From positions 134,922 to 198,921 of the forward strand of contig JAYZDS010000005.1 in assembly GCA_036337715.1 (NCBI GenBank): 64,000 nt of DNA, written 5' to 3'. The position numbers were made by a program, and so were the translations under genes. Below are positions 38,060 through 47,513 of the stretch, piece after piece (positions within the stretch are counted from its first letter, which is position 1; each line of letters starts with the position of its first letter). Source of the stretch: JAURNZ01 sp036337715. GTDB taxonomy: Bacteria > Pseudomonadota > Gammaproteobacteria > Comchoanobacterales > Comchoanobacteraceae. The notes under the pieces are model-generated. The model was not told where the DNA came from, ran no database searches, and worked only from the letters and a program-made list of their open reading frames with translations.

Positions 38060-39120
38060 TAGAACCTTACTTGTTTAAATTGTCCCAAACAATATACAAC
38101 ACATACCATCATAAAAGGTAATAAAGTAATCCCTACAACTGGCATACCATTAAATGCACCATCCTGTGCTTGCCTTTGGAATATGATTAAAATCATAATA
38201 TTTAGAAACAAAGCAAAACTAAACTTTGCTGCAAAATTTTTCGATACAACCCTTGGCGGTACAAACATCCCATTCGCAGCCATAAAAGTCATAAACATCG
38301 CAATACTTGGCAAACCAACCATCCATAAAATACGTGCTAGTGACTTGCCATTATTTCTTTCCTGCCACAGTTTCAATAATGGCTTCCCACCCTTTCTGTC
38401 ATTTTCAGTCTTTAAGTCAAATAAATTGACTGGATCACCATTAAGTTGATCGAAGGTAGTAAATTCAGAAGCGGTTAATAGTTTATTTTCAATGTTATAT
38501 TGTAAACTTTCACCTTTGCCAAGTGTAACTGAACCATTGTGATTTTCTTTTAGGTCTTTACTATTCATCATAAACCAAGCATTGGGCTTAGATTGAAGTA
38601 TAAAAACATTTTTTAATTTATGTGTATTTGGGTCTACTTCATCGGCATAGACAACACTGTTACCTTGTAAATTGAATGTCTTAGGCTTCAACATAGAAAA
38701 AAAATGGTTTCTTGAATATTTTGTAACCGCTTTTGACATTTCGTTGATGCATAAAGGCTCAATTATGCTTGTAAGAATCCAAACAGATAAAAAAGCAAAT
38801 ACACTACATTCTAAAACCCATGATAATATTGTTCGTTCACGGACACCTACCGTTTGCATGGCTAGTATTTCTCCGTCTTCTCTAAAATATGAAATTGTCC
38901 AAAATAACCCAATAGGAAAAACAAGAGTTAATACAACAGCTAATACTGTAGGTAAACTTAGGGAAAGATAATAAATAAAAAATGACATTGAAACACCTTC
39001 TAGATGTTCGAGTGCTTCAGTCGATTGAATGGCTAACATGACAATTGAAGTTATGAATGTCATTGATCCAATGCGATAAAATGCTTTCTTCAAAAAATAA
39101 GTTCGATAAGTATGATTCAC
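38059..39120 (-). CDS. lptF: LPS export permease LptF
   Basis: This 353-residue YjgP/Q-family protein has helices at about 15-35, 48-80 and 100-120, the coupling segment REDGEILAMQTVGVRER, a periplasmic domain (about 130-265) and three C-terminal helices. With LptG it forms the membrane part of the LPS exporter. It is divergent from holC, the standard neighbour, but pepA, often found between them, is missing. Confidence 0.92.
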   Translation of the reverse strand: MNHTYRTYFLKKAFYRIGSMTFITSIVMLAIQSTEALEHLEGVSMSFFIYYLSLSLPTVLAVVLTLVFPIGLFWTISYFREDGEILAMQTVGVRERTILSWVLECSVFAFLSVWILTSIIEPLCINEMSKAVTKYSRNHFFSMLKPKTFNLQGNSVVYADEVDPNTHKLKNVFILQSKPNAWFMMNSKDLKENHNGSVTLGKGESLQYNIENKLLTASEFTTFDQLNGDPVNLFDLKTENDRKGGKPLLKLWQERNNGKSLARILWMVGLPSIAMFMTFMAANGMFVPPRVVSKNFAAKFSFALFLNIMILIIFQRQAQDGAFNGMPVVGITLLPFMMVCVVYCLGQFKQVRF

Positions 39121-39165
39121 TTTGATATCCTACCAAATTTTTTTTTACCATGCTATGTTACTTAA

Positions 39166-39582
39166 ATGCAAAATGTTTCTTTTCACATACAATCAAAGGA
39201 AGACAAAATCATACCTGAACATTTTATGTGTATCATATTAGAGCAGTATGTAATGAAATATCATAAAGTATGCGTAATGTGTAATGACGAAAAACAGTCT
39301 AAAATCTTAAGCAATCATATTTGGTCTTTTCCACCGAGTGGGTTTATGCCTCATCAATGTAAAGACAATATGATAATCACAGAAGGTTTTTTTAAACACA
39401 AAAGTGTTATCAATATGTCTAAAAACCCAGTTTTAAATATTAAAACTCAAATTATTGAACTGGTTTTTAATGATGAACAATCTATAAATGAGGCCCGTGA
39501 TCGTTTTAAAATATACAAAACAAATGGCTTCAAACTGACGCACATAAAAGAAGATAAATTTCAATGCCAGCAACAAGCATAA
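39166..39582 (+). CDS. holC: DNA polymerase III chi subunit
   Basis: HolC links the clamp loader to single-strand-binding protein. The 138 residues show the family features: the IWSFPPSGFMPHQ segment, the NMIITEG strand, and a final AR-DRFKIYKTNGFKLTHIK helix and strand. Similarity is modest but the place between lptF and valS is the classic one. The start at 39166 is a plain ATG near the lptF start with no clear ribosome site. Confidence 0.85.
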   Translation: MQNVSFHIQSKEDKIIPEHFMCIILEQYVMKYHKVCVMCNDEKQSKILSNHIWSFPPSGFMPHQCKDNMIITEGFFKHKSVINMSKNPVLNIKTQIIELVFNDEQSINEARDRFKIYKTNGFKLTHIKEDKFQCQQQA

Positions 39583-39708
39583 ATCAGCCAAAATATGATA
39601 CCTAGATGTATTTTATTACTTAACTTGTAATTCAACAACTTCCAAGGCAAAATAAGCATTACATGTGAAAAAAATTGATTCATTTTTTAGTATTTAATAA
39701 AGCATATT

Positions 39709-42447
39709 ATGGAAAAGCAATTTCAATCAAAAGACATTGAAGCAAAACTTTCTAAGTTATGGGTTGATGAAAAAGTTGGCAAACCAACCCATTCATCTAA
39801 TCAATCATATACGATTTTATTTCCACCCCCTAATGTTACTGGAAACTTACATATGGGGCACGGTTTTTTAATTACGTTGTCTGACATTTTAATACGTTAT
39901 CACCGGATGCTCGGAGATAACACATTATGGCAGATGGGCACAGATCATGCCGGCATTGCTACACAAATGGTCGTTGAAAAAAAGCTTGCCAACGAAGGCA
40001 TCGATCGCAAAACCATCGGAAGAGAAGCTTTCGTAAACCACATCAATGATTGGGTTTCACAGGTAACAATCCATGATCAAATTAAACGCATGGGGGCTTC
40101 AGTTGATTGGGACACAAAATTATTCACACTAGACAACAATAACTCAAACCTTGTTGAAGATGTTTTCATTAAACTTTACGAAGAAGGTCTGATATATAGA
40201 GGTAAACGTCTTGTTAATTGGGATACACACTTACAAACAGCCATTTCAGATTTAGAGATCGAAAGTAAAGAAGTCAATGGTCATTTATACAGTATTAGAT
40301 ACGCTGTTGAAAACAGCAACGACACACTTGTGATTGCTACCACAAGACCTGAAACATTACTTGCTGATAGTGCCATAGCAGTTCACCCTGAAGACGAACG
40401 CTATCAACATCTTATTGGTAAAAAAGCAATCATACCTATTGCCAATAGGCCAATACCAATTGTCGCAGACGATTATGTTGATCAATCTTTTGGCACTGGT
40501 TGCCTAAAGATCACTCCAGGACATGATTTTAATGACTATGAAGTTGGTCTTAGACATGACCTGCCCCAACACAATATGCTTTCGTTAGATGGCACATTGA
40601 ATAACTTTGCACCTGTTGAATACCTAGGTTTAAATACCAAGGATGCTCGCAAGAAAATTTTAATGTCTTTAAAAGAATCTGAAGCCTTAGTTGAAACGAA
40701 GCCACACAAACACATGGTTCCTTTTGCAGAACGAACTGGTGTCATCATCGAGCCACTGCTAACGGATCAATGGTTTGTAAAAATGGCTGGATTTGCACAA
40801 CCTGCCATCGATGCTGTAAGAAATAAAGACATTGAGCTCATACCAAATAATTGGCAAAAAACCTATGAGCACTTTTTAAATAACTTGACTGATTGGTGTA
40901 TTAGTCGTCAACTTTGGTGGGGACATCGTATTCCGGCATGGCATGACGAAACAGGCCAAATTTATGTGGGAAAAAATGAATCGACCATTCGATCAAAATA
41001 TAACCTCGATGCGTCAACCAAATTGACACAAGATGAAGATGTATTAGACACATGGTTCTCTTCTGCATTATATCCACTTGCAACCTTAGGCTTACAAGAA
41101 GATCCTGAGCGTTTTAAAACCTATTTCCCAACAGATCTATTGATTACAGGTTATGACATCCTTTTTTTCTGGGTCACGCGTATGATCATGATGTCATTAC
41201 ACTTGACTGGTCAAGTACCCTTTAAACAAGTTTTTTTACATGGCCTGGTTAGAGATGAACAAGGTGATAAGATGTCAAAATCAAAAGGTAATGTCATTGA
41301 TCCCTTAGACTTAGTTGATGGTATAGATTTAGACACATTAATCCAAAAAAGAACTTATGGGATGATGCAACCAAAGCTTGCAGAAACAATCACAAAGAAA
41401 ACAAAGAAAAACTTTCCAAACGGCATTGAAGCTCATGGCACAGATGCTGTGAGAATGTGCTACGCTTCAGCTTGCACACAAGGCAGAGACATTCGTATCC
41501 ATATGGAACAACTAAAGGGATACAAATTTTTCTGTAATAAACTTTGGAATGCCTGTCGTTTCTTAATGATGCAAACAGATAATGAGGCCAAAATAACCTT
41601 TGATGAAAGTAAGTCGAACCTCATTGACCAATGGATTTTAAGTGAATTCAACAGGCACCTACGTCTGGCAACTGATCATTTAAATGCCTACCGTTTCGAT
41701 TTATTTACCAAAACCTGGTACGACTTTACCTGGCATTATTTTTGTGATTGGTATCTAGAGATGCTGAAAGTAGATGATGAAAATCATAAACAACATCCAT
41801 ACGCTTGTTCGCTTTGGGTAATGAATCAATTATTACATGTTCTTCACCCATTAATTCCCTTTATTACAGAAACACTTTGGCATGAAGTGAGTCAAAAACT
41901 TGGTATATCTAATTCATGCATGCTGACACAAGCCCCTTACCCCATTGCTAAAGATGATGTTCATTCTATTGAAGAAATCGATTGGGCAAAGTCACTCGTA
42001 ACACAAATAAGAAACATTCGAAGTGAAGGCAATATTTCACCAGATAAACGCATAGATGTTCAATTATCTAAAGGTACAGAATTGGATAGACACCATTATA
42101 AAAAAGCAGAACAATGGATTAAGCACCTTTGCAAAGCAAAGCAAATCCAATGGGTTGAAACACCTGAAAAAATTTCGGCAAGTGCTTTGCTAGAAACAAT
42201 GCAAATTGACATTCCATTAAGAGGATTAATTGATGCTGAATTAGAATTAAAACGCATTGATAAAGTACTTGAAAAAGTATCCAAAGAAGCTAGTAAATTA
42301 AACCAACAATTAGATAATCCTAAGTTTGTGAATCATGCACCTAGTCACCTAGTTGAGGAAGCACAAAACAATTTAGCTTTAAATACAGAGAAGTTAAATC
42401 GCTTAAATACTCAGAAATCATTAATTCAACAACTATTGGAGAAATAA
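39709..42447 (+). CDS. valS: Valyl-tRNA synthetase
   Basis: It charges tRNA-Val. HIGH appears in PPPNVTGNLHMGHG, the editing domain has TTRPETLLADSAIAVHP, the class I KMSKS is in GDKMSKSKGNVIDP, and the C-terminal coiled-coil arm (about 845-912) with ELELKRIDKVLEKV is present. Length 912 is typical. Confidence 0.97.
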   Translation: MEKQFQSKDIEAKLSKLWVDEKVGKPTHSSNQSYTILFPPPNVTGNLHMGHGFLITLSDILIRYHRMLGDNTLWQMGTDHAGIATQMVVEKKLANEGIDRKTIGREAFVNHINDWVSQVTIHDQIKRMGASVDWDTKLFTLDNNNSNLVEDVFIKLYEEGLIYRGKRLVNWDTHLQTAISDLEIESKEVNGHLYSIRYAVENSNDTLVIATTRPETLLADSAIAVHPEDERYQHLIGKKAIIPIANRPIPIVADDYVDQSFGTGCLKITPGHDFNDYEVGLRHDLPQHNMLSLDGTLNNFAPVEYLGLNTKDARKKILMSLKESEALVETKPHKHMVPFAERTGVIIEPLLTDQWFVKMAGFAQPAIDAVRNKDIELIPNNWQKTYEHFLNNLTDWCISRQLWWGHRIPAWHDETGQIYVGKNESTIRSKYNLDASTKLTQDEDVLDTWFSSALYPLATLGLQEDPERFKTYFPTDLLITGYDILFFWVTRMIMMSLHLTGQVPFKQVFLHGLVRDEQGDKMSKSKGNVIDPLDLVDGIDLDTLIQKRTYGMMQPKLAETITKKTKKNFPNGIEAHGTDAVRMCYASACTQGRDIRIHMEQLKGYKFFCNKLWNACRFLMMQTDNEAKITFDESKSNLIDQWILSEFNRHLRLATDHLNAYRFDLFTKTWYDFTWHYFCDWYLEMLKVDDENHKQHPYACSLWVMNQLLHVLHPLIPFITETLWHEVSQKLGISNSCMLTQAPYPIAKDDVHSIEEIDWAKSLVTQIRNIRSEGNISPDKRIDVQLSKGTELDRHHYKKAEQWIKHLCKAKQIQWVETPEKISASALLETMQIDIPLRGLIDAELELKRIDKVLEKVSKEASKLNQQLDNPKFVNHAPSHLVEEAQNNLALNTEKLNRLNTQKSLIQQLLEK

Positions 42448-42450
42448 ATT

Positions 42451-43128
42451 ATGCCAAAAGCCATTGTTTTATTGTCTGGCGGTCTTGATTCTGCAACATG
42501 TCTTGCTTATGCCAAAGTTCGAGGCTTTGAATTATATGCACTTACTTTCTCATATGGCCAGAGGCATAAAAGCGAATTGAATGCATCAAGACGTATTGCA
42601 CAACACTTTCAGGTAGTAGAACAAAAAATTGTAGAAATGAATTACTTAAGTGAAATAAAAGGATCTGCATTAACTGATAAAGGTCAAAGCATACCAAGGC
42701 CCAGCCAAACGAATCAAATACCTAGTACTTATGTGCCTGCAAGAAATACAATTTTTTTATCTCATGCCTTAGCTTGGGCAGAGGTCCTAAAGTGTCAACA
42801 TATATTTATTGGCTGCAGTCAAGTGGATTATTCTGGTTATCCAGATTGTAGAAAACCATTCATCGAAACCTTTAACATCCTTGCTAATCAAGCAACAAAA
42901 CTTGCTTCTGAAGGGTATCCAATTCAAATTCACGCACCTTTGATTGATAAAAGTAAAGCCGAAACCATAGAACTTGGTCATGAGCTAGGCGTTGATTATA
43001 AGATGACTGTTTCTTGCTATCAAGCTAACGCACAAGGTTTGGCATGCGGACAATGTGAAAGTTGTTACTTGAGACAAAAAGGTTTTCAAGAAGCTAATTT
43101 AGCGGATGAGACACGCTATGTACACTAA
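42451..43128 (+). CDS. queC: 7-cyano-7-deazaguanine synthase (queuosine pathway)
   Basis: QueC converts carboxy-deazaguanine to preQ0 with ATP and ammonia. The PP-loop is LLSGGLDSAT (7-16), with YVPARNTIFLSHALAWAE and the zinc-binding Cys cluster SCYQANAQGLACGQCESCYLR near the C-terminus. A GGAGA ribosome site is placed just after valS. The other preQ0 genes are not in this window. Confidence 0.95.
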   Translation: MPKAIVLLSGGLDSATCLAYAKVRGFELYALTFSYGQRHKSELNASRRIAQHFQVVEQKIVEMNYLSEIKGSALTDKGQSIPRPSQTNQIPSTYVPARNTIFLSHALAWAEVLKCQHIFIGCSQVDYSGYPDCRKPFIETFNILANQATKLASEGYPIQIHAPLIDKSKAETIELGHELGVDYKMTVSCYQANAQGLACGQCESCYLRQKGFQEANLADETRYVH

Positions 43129-43188
43129 ATTTTAAAGACATGACTTTTACTCTATGATAAATTAATTAAAAGGTACACAAGGTAAAAT

Positions 43189-44016
43189 TTGATTTCTTCT
43201 CAAAACAAAATCATTGATCATGAATTTGATAAACTTTTAGCAAAATTAATCTCTAAAGAATATTTCGCTTTTTCAAGATTTAATGATGGCGAGATGCATG
43301 TCATTAAAAATGCAGACTTTACTTGTAAACAATGGCAGATGCCTCGAGCCGTCATAGCTCACTACAGAAGCCTCTTAATAAAAAGTTTTACTTATACTCA
43401 CAAAGACTACTTAGTCGGTCTCCCCTGTGGATGCTGTGAGTCATTAGATGGTTTTAGGGACTATATTAATCAACAATTCGATCTATCTCAAACCAACCAA
43501 ACTTTTGCAACACTATTTACCAATGCAATGTATAAGCGAGTTAAAAATGAGCTTATCCCCACTATCAAGCAATACCCAATTGTGTTGATTGCTAATAAAT
43601 ACACCAATTTGGAGTCACTTAACAAACAAGGATTCAATATTAAAAAGTTTTTTCCAATTCCAATGAATGCATGGCAGCAACATGATGTGCTTTTAAATGA
43701 CATTCTTGAATATGTAAAAAATAATAAAATTAATGATCATTTATTTTTATTTTGTGCAGGACCGGTTTCAAATATCTTAATTCATCAAATACATCAAATT
43801 TATCCAACTAATACTTACATTGATTTTGGGTCTTCAATTGACAAAGAACTTGGCTTAAAAAGAAGTGACCGCAATTACCTAAAAATCTTTGGTTGGAAGA
43901 AGTTAGCTAAATGTTATTGGCACAGTCCAACCGAAAAGAAGCAAATCTCTTGTTTTGGTAAAGATAAAAACTACTGGTATCGTTTTTGGTTAAAAATCCG
44001 GGCTTCAATTGTATAA
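43189..44016 (+). CDS. GT-D-fold (DUF1792-like) glycosyltransferase
   Basis: The 275-residue protein has SRFNDGEMHVI near residue 30, the RFxDGE motif of GT-D enzymes such as streptococcal dGT1, a predicted Rossmann-like core with LFLFCAGPVSNILIHQI, and IDFGSSIDKELG, where DxGSxxD may bind the metal-sugar nucleotide. The C-terminus is basic. It probably transfers a sugar in surface polysaccharide or glycoprotein synthesis; donor and acceptor are unknown. It begins with TTG behind an AAGG ribosome site, because any ATG start would lose the RFNDGE motif. It stands alone without other glycan genes. Confidence 0.65.
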   Translation: MISSQNKIIDHEFDKLLAKLISKEYFAFSRFNDGEMHVIKNADFTCKQWQMPRAVIAHYRSLLIKSFTYTHKDYLVGLPCGCCESLDGFRDYINQQFDLSQTNQTFATLFTNAMYKRVKNELIPTIKQYPIVLIANKYTNLESLNKQGFNIKKFFPIPMNAWQQHDVLLNDILEYVKNNKINDHLFLFCAGPVSNILIHQIHQIYPTNTYIDFGSSIDKELGLKRSDRNYLKIFGWKKLAKCYWHSPTEKKQISCFGKDKNYWYRFWLKIRASIV

Positions 44017-44022
44017 ACTTAT

Positions 44023-44541
44023 ATGATGGCTAATGACACTTATTCTTTTATTCAAAAATCCCTGCATTGGTTAGTTGGTATCATGATCATTTGCTTATGG
44101 TGCGCAGGCTTCTCTTCAGGTTACATCCCGAAAACACCTTTCAAATCCTATCTAATAAACATACATAAAACCTTTGGGGTCATTGTTTTATTTCTAGTTT
44201 TAATTAGAATAATGGTTCGTATCAGTCACCCTGTAAAGTCATTTCAATTGCCTAAATTTATGCAACTAATGGGCAAAATAACTCATATTATTTTGTATAG
44301 TTTGATTGTTATGATGCCCTTGTCAGGGTGGATCATGAGCTCTGCAGTTCATAAAATGCCTAGTTGGTTTCCTTGGTTCATGCCGGGTATCCCATATTCA
44401 AAATCATTGGCTCAAGTCATGCACAGCCTTCATGGGTACATTGGTTATACACTAGCTTTTTTTGTAGTAATACACATATGCGCCACCCTTTTTCATATCT
44501 GGCGTAAAGAGCCTATATTAGATAGAATGTTATTCAAATGA
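44023..44541 (+). CDS. Cytochrome b561
   Basis: This 172-residue membrane protein has four helices and conserved heme-ligand histidines: His15 in KSLHWLVG, the His in NIHKTFGVIV, and those of MHSLHGYIGYTLAFFVVIH. Bacterial b561 proteins shuttle electrons between quinol and other carriers, including superoxide oxidation in CybB. Two adjacent ATGs (44023 and 44026) are possible starts. Its end overlaps radA in ATGA. Confidence 0.9.
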   Translation: MMANDTYSFIQKSLHWLVGIMIICLWCAGFSSGYIPKTPFKSYLINIHKTFGVIVLFLVLIRIMVRISHPVKSFQLPKFMQLMGKITHIILYSLIVMMPLSGWIMSSAVHKMPSWFPWFMPGIPYSKSLAQVMHSLHGYIGYTLAFFVVIHICATLFHIWRKEPILDRMLFK

Positions 44542-45908
44542 CAAACAAAGCAAAAAATTCGAAGAATCTTTATACCTGCCAAAACTGCGGTGCGCAAACA
44601 CAACAATGGCAAGGTAAATGTAGTCAATGTAATAGTTGGAATAGTTTTCAACAACAAGGTTATGGTTCTAAAAGTGAACAGGTTAAACCAAGTTTATTAT
44701 CTGAGATAGAATTAGCTAAAGTCGATCGCATGCGCTCCGGAAGTGATGAGCTAGATCGAGTTCTTGGTGGTGGGCTTGTTCCAGGTAGCGTGATTTTAAT
44801 TGGCGGTGACCCAGGTATTGGCAAATCCACCTTACTTCTACAAACCATGTGTCATTTAAGTGATCAGTTAAATGCCATGTATGTCACAGGTGAAGAATCA
44901 TTAGAACAAGTTCGTCTTAGAGCAGAACAAATCAAATTATCCAACGCTAAACTAGGCATCCTTGCACAAACCAATCTTGAAAAAATATCTGCAGCCATCG
45001 ATCAACAAAAGCCAAATGTATTGGTTATAGATTCAATTCAAACCATTTACTCGTCAGAAGAAGCCAGTGGGATTCCTGGTTCTGTATCACAAGTAAAATA
45101 TGCCACAACAACACTCGTTCAAAAAGCCAAACAAAATAACATTGTAACTTTTTTAATTGGACATGTAACAAAAGAAGGCCAACTCGCAGGTCCAAGGGTT
45201 TTAGAACATATGGTAGACACAGTTTTATACTTTGAAGGCGAAAATGATGCTCGATTTAGGGTTATACGTGCCATTAAAAATAGATTTGGGGCTGTTAATG
45301 AATTAGGTGTATTTACGATGACAGATGGTGGCATTAAAGATGTTCCTAATCCATCAGCAATTTTTTTATCAGGTAGACAAGCAACCCCAGGTGGGACCAT
45401 CATGGTATGTTGGGAAGGTACTCGCCCATTATTAGTCGAGGTCCAATCTTTAGTTGCAGAAAGTTATGGCGCGCAACCCAGACGTGTTGCTTTAGGCTTA
45501 GATACCAATCGCCTAGCTTTAATTTTGGCAGTTTTACAGCGACATGGTGGCATTTTACTTCACCAGCAAGACGTGTATACCAATGTGGTTGGCGGCCTTA
45601 AAATTCAAGAAACTGCAAGTGATCTAGCCTTAATTGCCGCACTACTCTCTAGTCATCTTCATTGTGCCATACCCAAGGATGTTGCTATTTTTGGAGAAAT
45701 TGGTTTGTCAGGTGAAATTAGACCTGTGCCTCATGGCCAGCAAAGAATTCAAGAAGCAGCCAAACATGGCATATCCCAAGTCATTATTCCTCATGCCAAT
45801 GCAAAAGGACTTAAAATTAGTGGCGTAAAAATACAAACCGTGTCTACAGTTAAAGAAGCGGTACAAACCATAAAACAGCTTATGAAACAAACAGTAAAAA
45901 ACATATGA
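44538..45908 (+). CDS. radA: DNA repair protein RadA
   Basis: RadA is a RecA-like branch-migration helicase. A zinc finger CQNCGAQTQQWQGKCSQC opens it, followed by Walker A GGDPGIGKST, the RadA-specific KNRFG motif, and a C-terminal Lon-protease-like domain. Length 456 is standard. ATGA overlap with the cytochrome gene. Confidence 0.97.
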   Translation: MTNKAKNSKNLYTCQNCGAQTQQWQGKCSQCNSWNSFQQQGYGSKSEQVKPSLLSEIELAKVDRMRSGSDELDRVLGGGLVPGSVILIGGDPGIGKSTLLLQTMCHLSDQLNAMYVTGEESLEQVRLRAEQIKLSNAKLGILAQTNLEKISAAIDQQKPNVLVIDSIQTIYSSEEASGIPGSVSQVKYATTTLVQKAKQNNIVTFLIGHVTKEGQLAGPRVLEHMVDTVLYFEGENDARFRVIRAIKNRFGAVNELGVFTMTDGGIKDVPNPSAIFLSGRQATPGGTIMVCWEGTRPLLVEVQSLVAESYGAQPRRVALGLDTNRLALILAVLQRHGGILLHQQDVYTNVVGGLKIQETASDLALIAALLSSHLHCAIPKDVAIFGEIGLSGEIRPVPHGQQRIQEAAKHGISQVIIPHANAKGLKISGVKIQTVSTVKEAVQTIKQLMKQTVKNI

Positions 45909-46000
45909 ACATATTTCTAATAAAGACCTCATGTACAATTATAGATAAGCATAAATTGATATGATATAAGTTATATCTTGTAAACGGAAACCACATTCAA

Positions 46001-46552
46001 ATGGATCAACCACTTTTAGCCAACCAACCTAAGTATCAAAATTCATTAAAATCAATGTCTTTATTTACTTATGGTTATAGATATATATTCGAGCCAGAGA
46101 TCTTACAAAATATACTCAAATCATTTTACGAAAGATACTTAAGTCTCCTTGATCATAAACGCATCAATCAGGATAATCTAAAAAATAAAGAGCTACTAAA
46201 AAAGTTACGTTGTCATTTAAAAGACATATTAATTTATGAGCCAATCATCTTAAACAAAACAAACAAATCAGACAATTTTTCTGAATTATTAGGACAAAGC
46301 TTAGCTCATATTTGGCTATCACACTTAAACATTAGCCAAAATAATTTTAGCAGCGTCAACTATATACAAGAACCCAAGGGATGGATATTACCCATGCCAA
46401 AAATAACTGATGATATGCATACTAACGAAAGCTTATTACCACCTGACCAAGACATATTTGAGCTCTTTAAATCAATCAATTGGATAGAGACAATCCATAC
46501 CATTGAACGTGATATAAATTATAAATTATGTGGCATTACTTTTAAAAAGTGA
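46001..46552 (+). CDS. Hypothetical protein
   Basis: This 183-residue protein has no signal peptide, membrane helix or recognised motif. It is predicted helical for residues about 20-90, with many Leu, Lys and Asn, and ends with a Lys pair. There is no strong ribosome site. It lies alone between radA and a convergent acetyltransferase, and composition matches the surroundings. It could be a small regulatory or secreted protein, but nothing in the sequence decides. Confidence 0.6.
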   Translation: MDQPLLANQPKYQNSLKSMSLFTYGYRYIFEPEILQNILKSFYERYLSLLDHKRINQDNLKNKELLKKLRCHLKDILIYEPIILNKTNKSDNFSELLGQSLAHIWLSHLNISQNNFSSVNYIQEPKGWILPMPKITDDMHTNESLLPPDQDIFELFKSINWIETIHTIERDINYKLCGITFKK

Positions 46553-46602
46553 TTGTAAGGACTCATATATACTTTATTTATTAACTATGAAGTAAAGCCG
46601 AA

Positions 46603-47379
46603 CTACTGCTCACCAGCATACTCATAGCATTCAAATTGACCAATTTGAACAAAACCAAGTCTTTCATATATTCTATAACCTGCATCGCTCGATGCGGATA
46701 AAGTCACAAATCTAAATTGGTTGGTTTTTGCGAAATTTAGCAAATATATCATCATATCTGTACCATACCCCTTTCCGCGTGATGCCTCACTGGTAATCAA
46801 GCTAAAAACACCTGCTCTATCACCATTGGTATATAAAATGCCTATTGTCACGGGACGACCCGCTTCAAACCCAACATATAATTTTTCTGACGAGCTAAAC
46901 GCTTCATCCGTCATACGCTTATAAAATCCAGGCACATTTAAATCATACGGTTCTAAAACGGATATAAAGTCGTTTAATAAACTTTGGTTAGTAACCATTT
47001 CGATGGTCAAAGATGTTGATCTTTGCAATGAAAGTGGATTAGACAAATCACATATCATCGAATACTCAGTGGTTTCCATTGAAAATGACTTATCAGAAAG
47101 TAATGTATCCGTAAATTTTTCGCTACATTGACTTTGAGGCACCCACCAGGCAAAAGGCTGATATTTAAATATTTTTTTCATGTTGTCAATTAAGACGTCA
47201 AATTGTACATGATCAGTCAATCCATAAGCAATATTAAACATGCTTGTACCAAAACCACAATTTATAATATCAATATCATATTTTTTGCATACCTCAAAAT
47301 TAAGTTTTTTAGGTAAATAAATAAAATGTTCTAAATGATTTTTTTCAATCAATTGATGATAAAGTTCGTTTTGCTTCAT
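46603..47379 (-). CDS. GNAT-family N-acetyltransferase
   Basis: The C-terminal 130 residues are a GNAT fold: acetyl-CoA loop EASRGKGYGTDMMIYL, then LSASSDAGYRIYERLGF, the typical end of the domain. The N-terminal 115 residues are an added region with no known motif, so the enzyme belongs to the two-part GNAT group. Length 258. The acceptor substrate is unknown. Confidence 0.85.
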   Translation of the reverse strand: MKQNELYHQLIEKNHLEHFIYLPKKLNFEVCKKYDIDIINCGFGTSMFNIAYGLTDHVQFDVLIDNMKKIFKYQPFAWWVPQSQCSEKFTDTLLSDKSFSMETTEYSMICDLSNPLSLQRSTSLTIEMVTNQSLLNDFISVLEPYDLNVPGFYKRMTDEAFSSSEKLYVGFEAGRPVTIGILYTNGDRAGVFSLITSEASRGKGYGTDMMIYLLNFAKTNQFRFVTLSASSDAGYRIYERLGFVQIGQFECYEYAGEQ

Positions 47380-47513
47380 TGACTTTAACCTGTCATATTT
47401 AAATGTACGTTCATTTTAACGTATTTTTGTAATAAGGTAAAAAAAATCGAAAATATTTATTTAATCACTTTAAAATCATAATAAAACCTTAACTTTTTTC
47501 TGATAATCTAGTA

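Noticed and set aside
45119..45403. 94-codon minus-strand frame inside radA
   Set aside because: It lies wholly inside radA, whose motifs are intact, and has no ribosome site or family signature.
47454..47513. Possible promoter or hairpin ahead of the six-helix membrane gene
   Set aside because: Only generic AT-rich sequence is seen; no -35/-10 pair or stem is clear enough to report.
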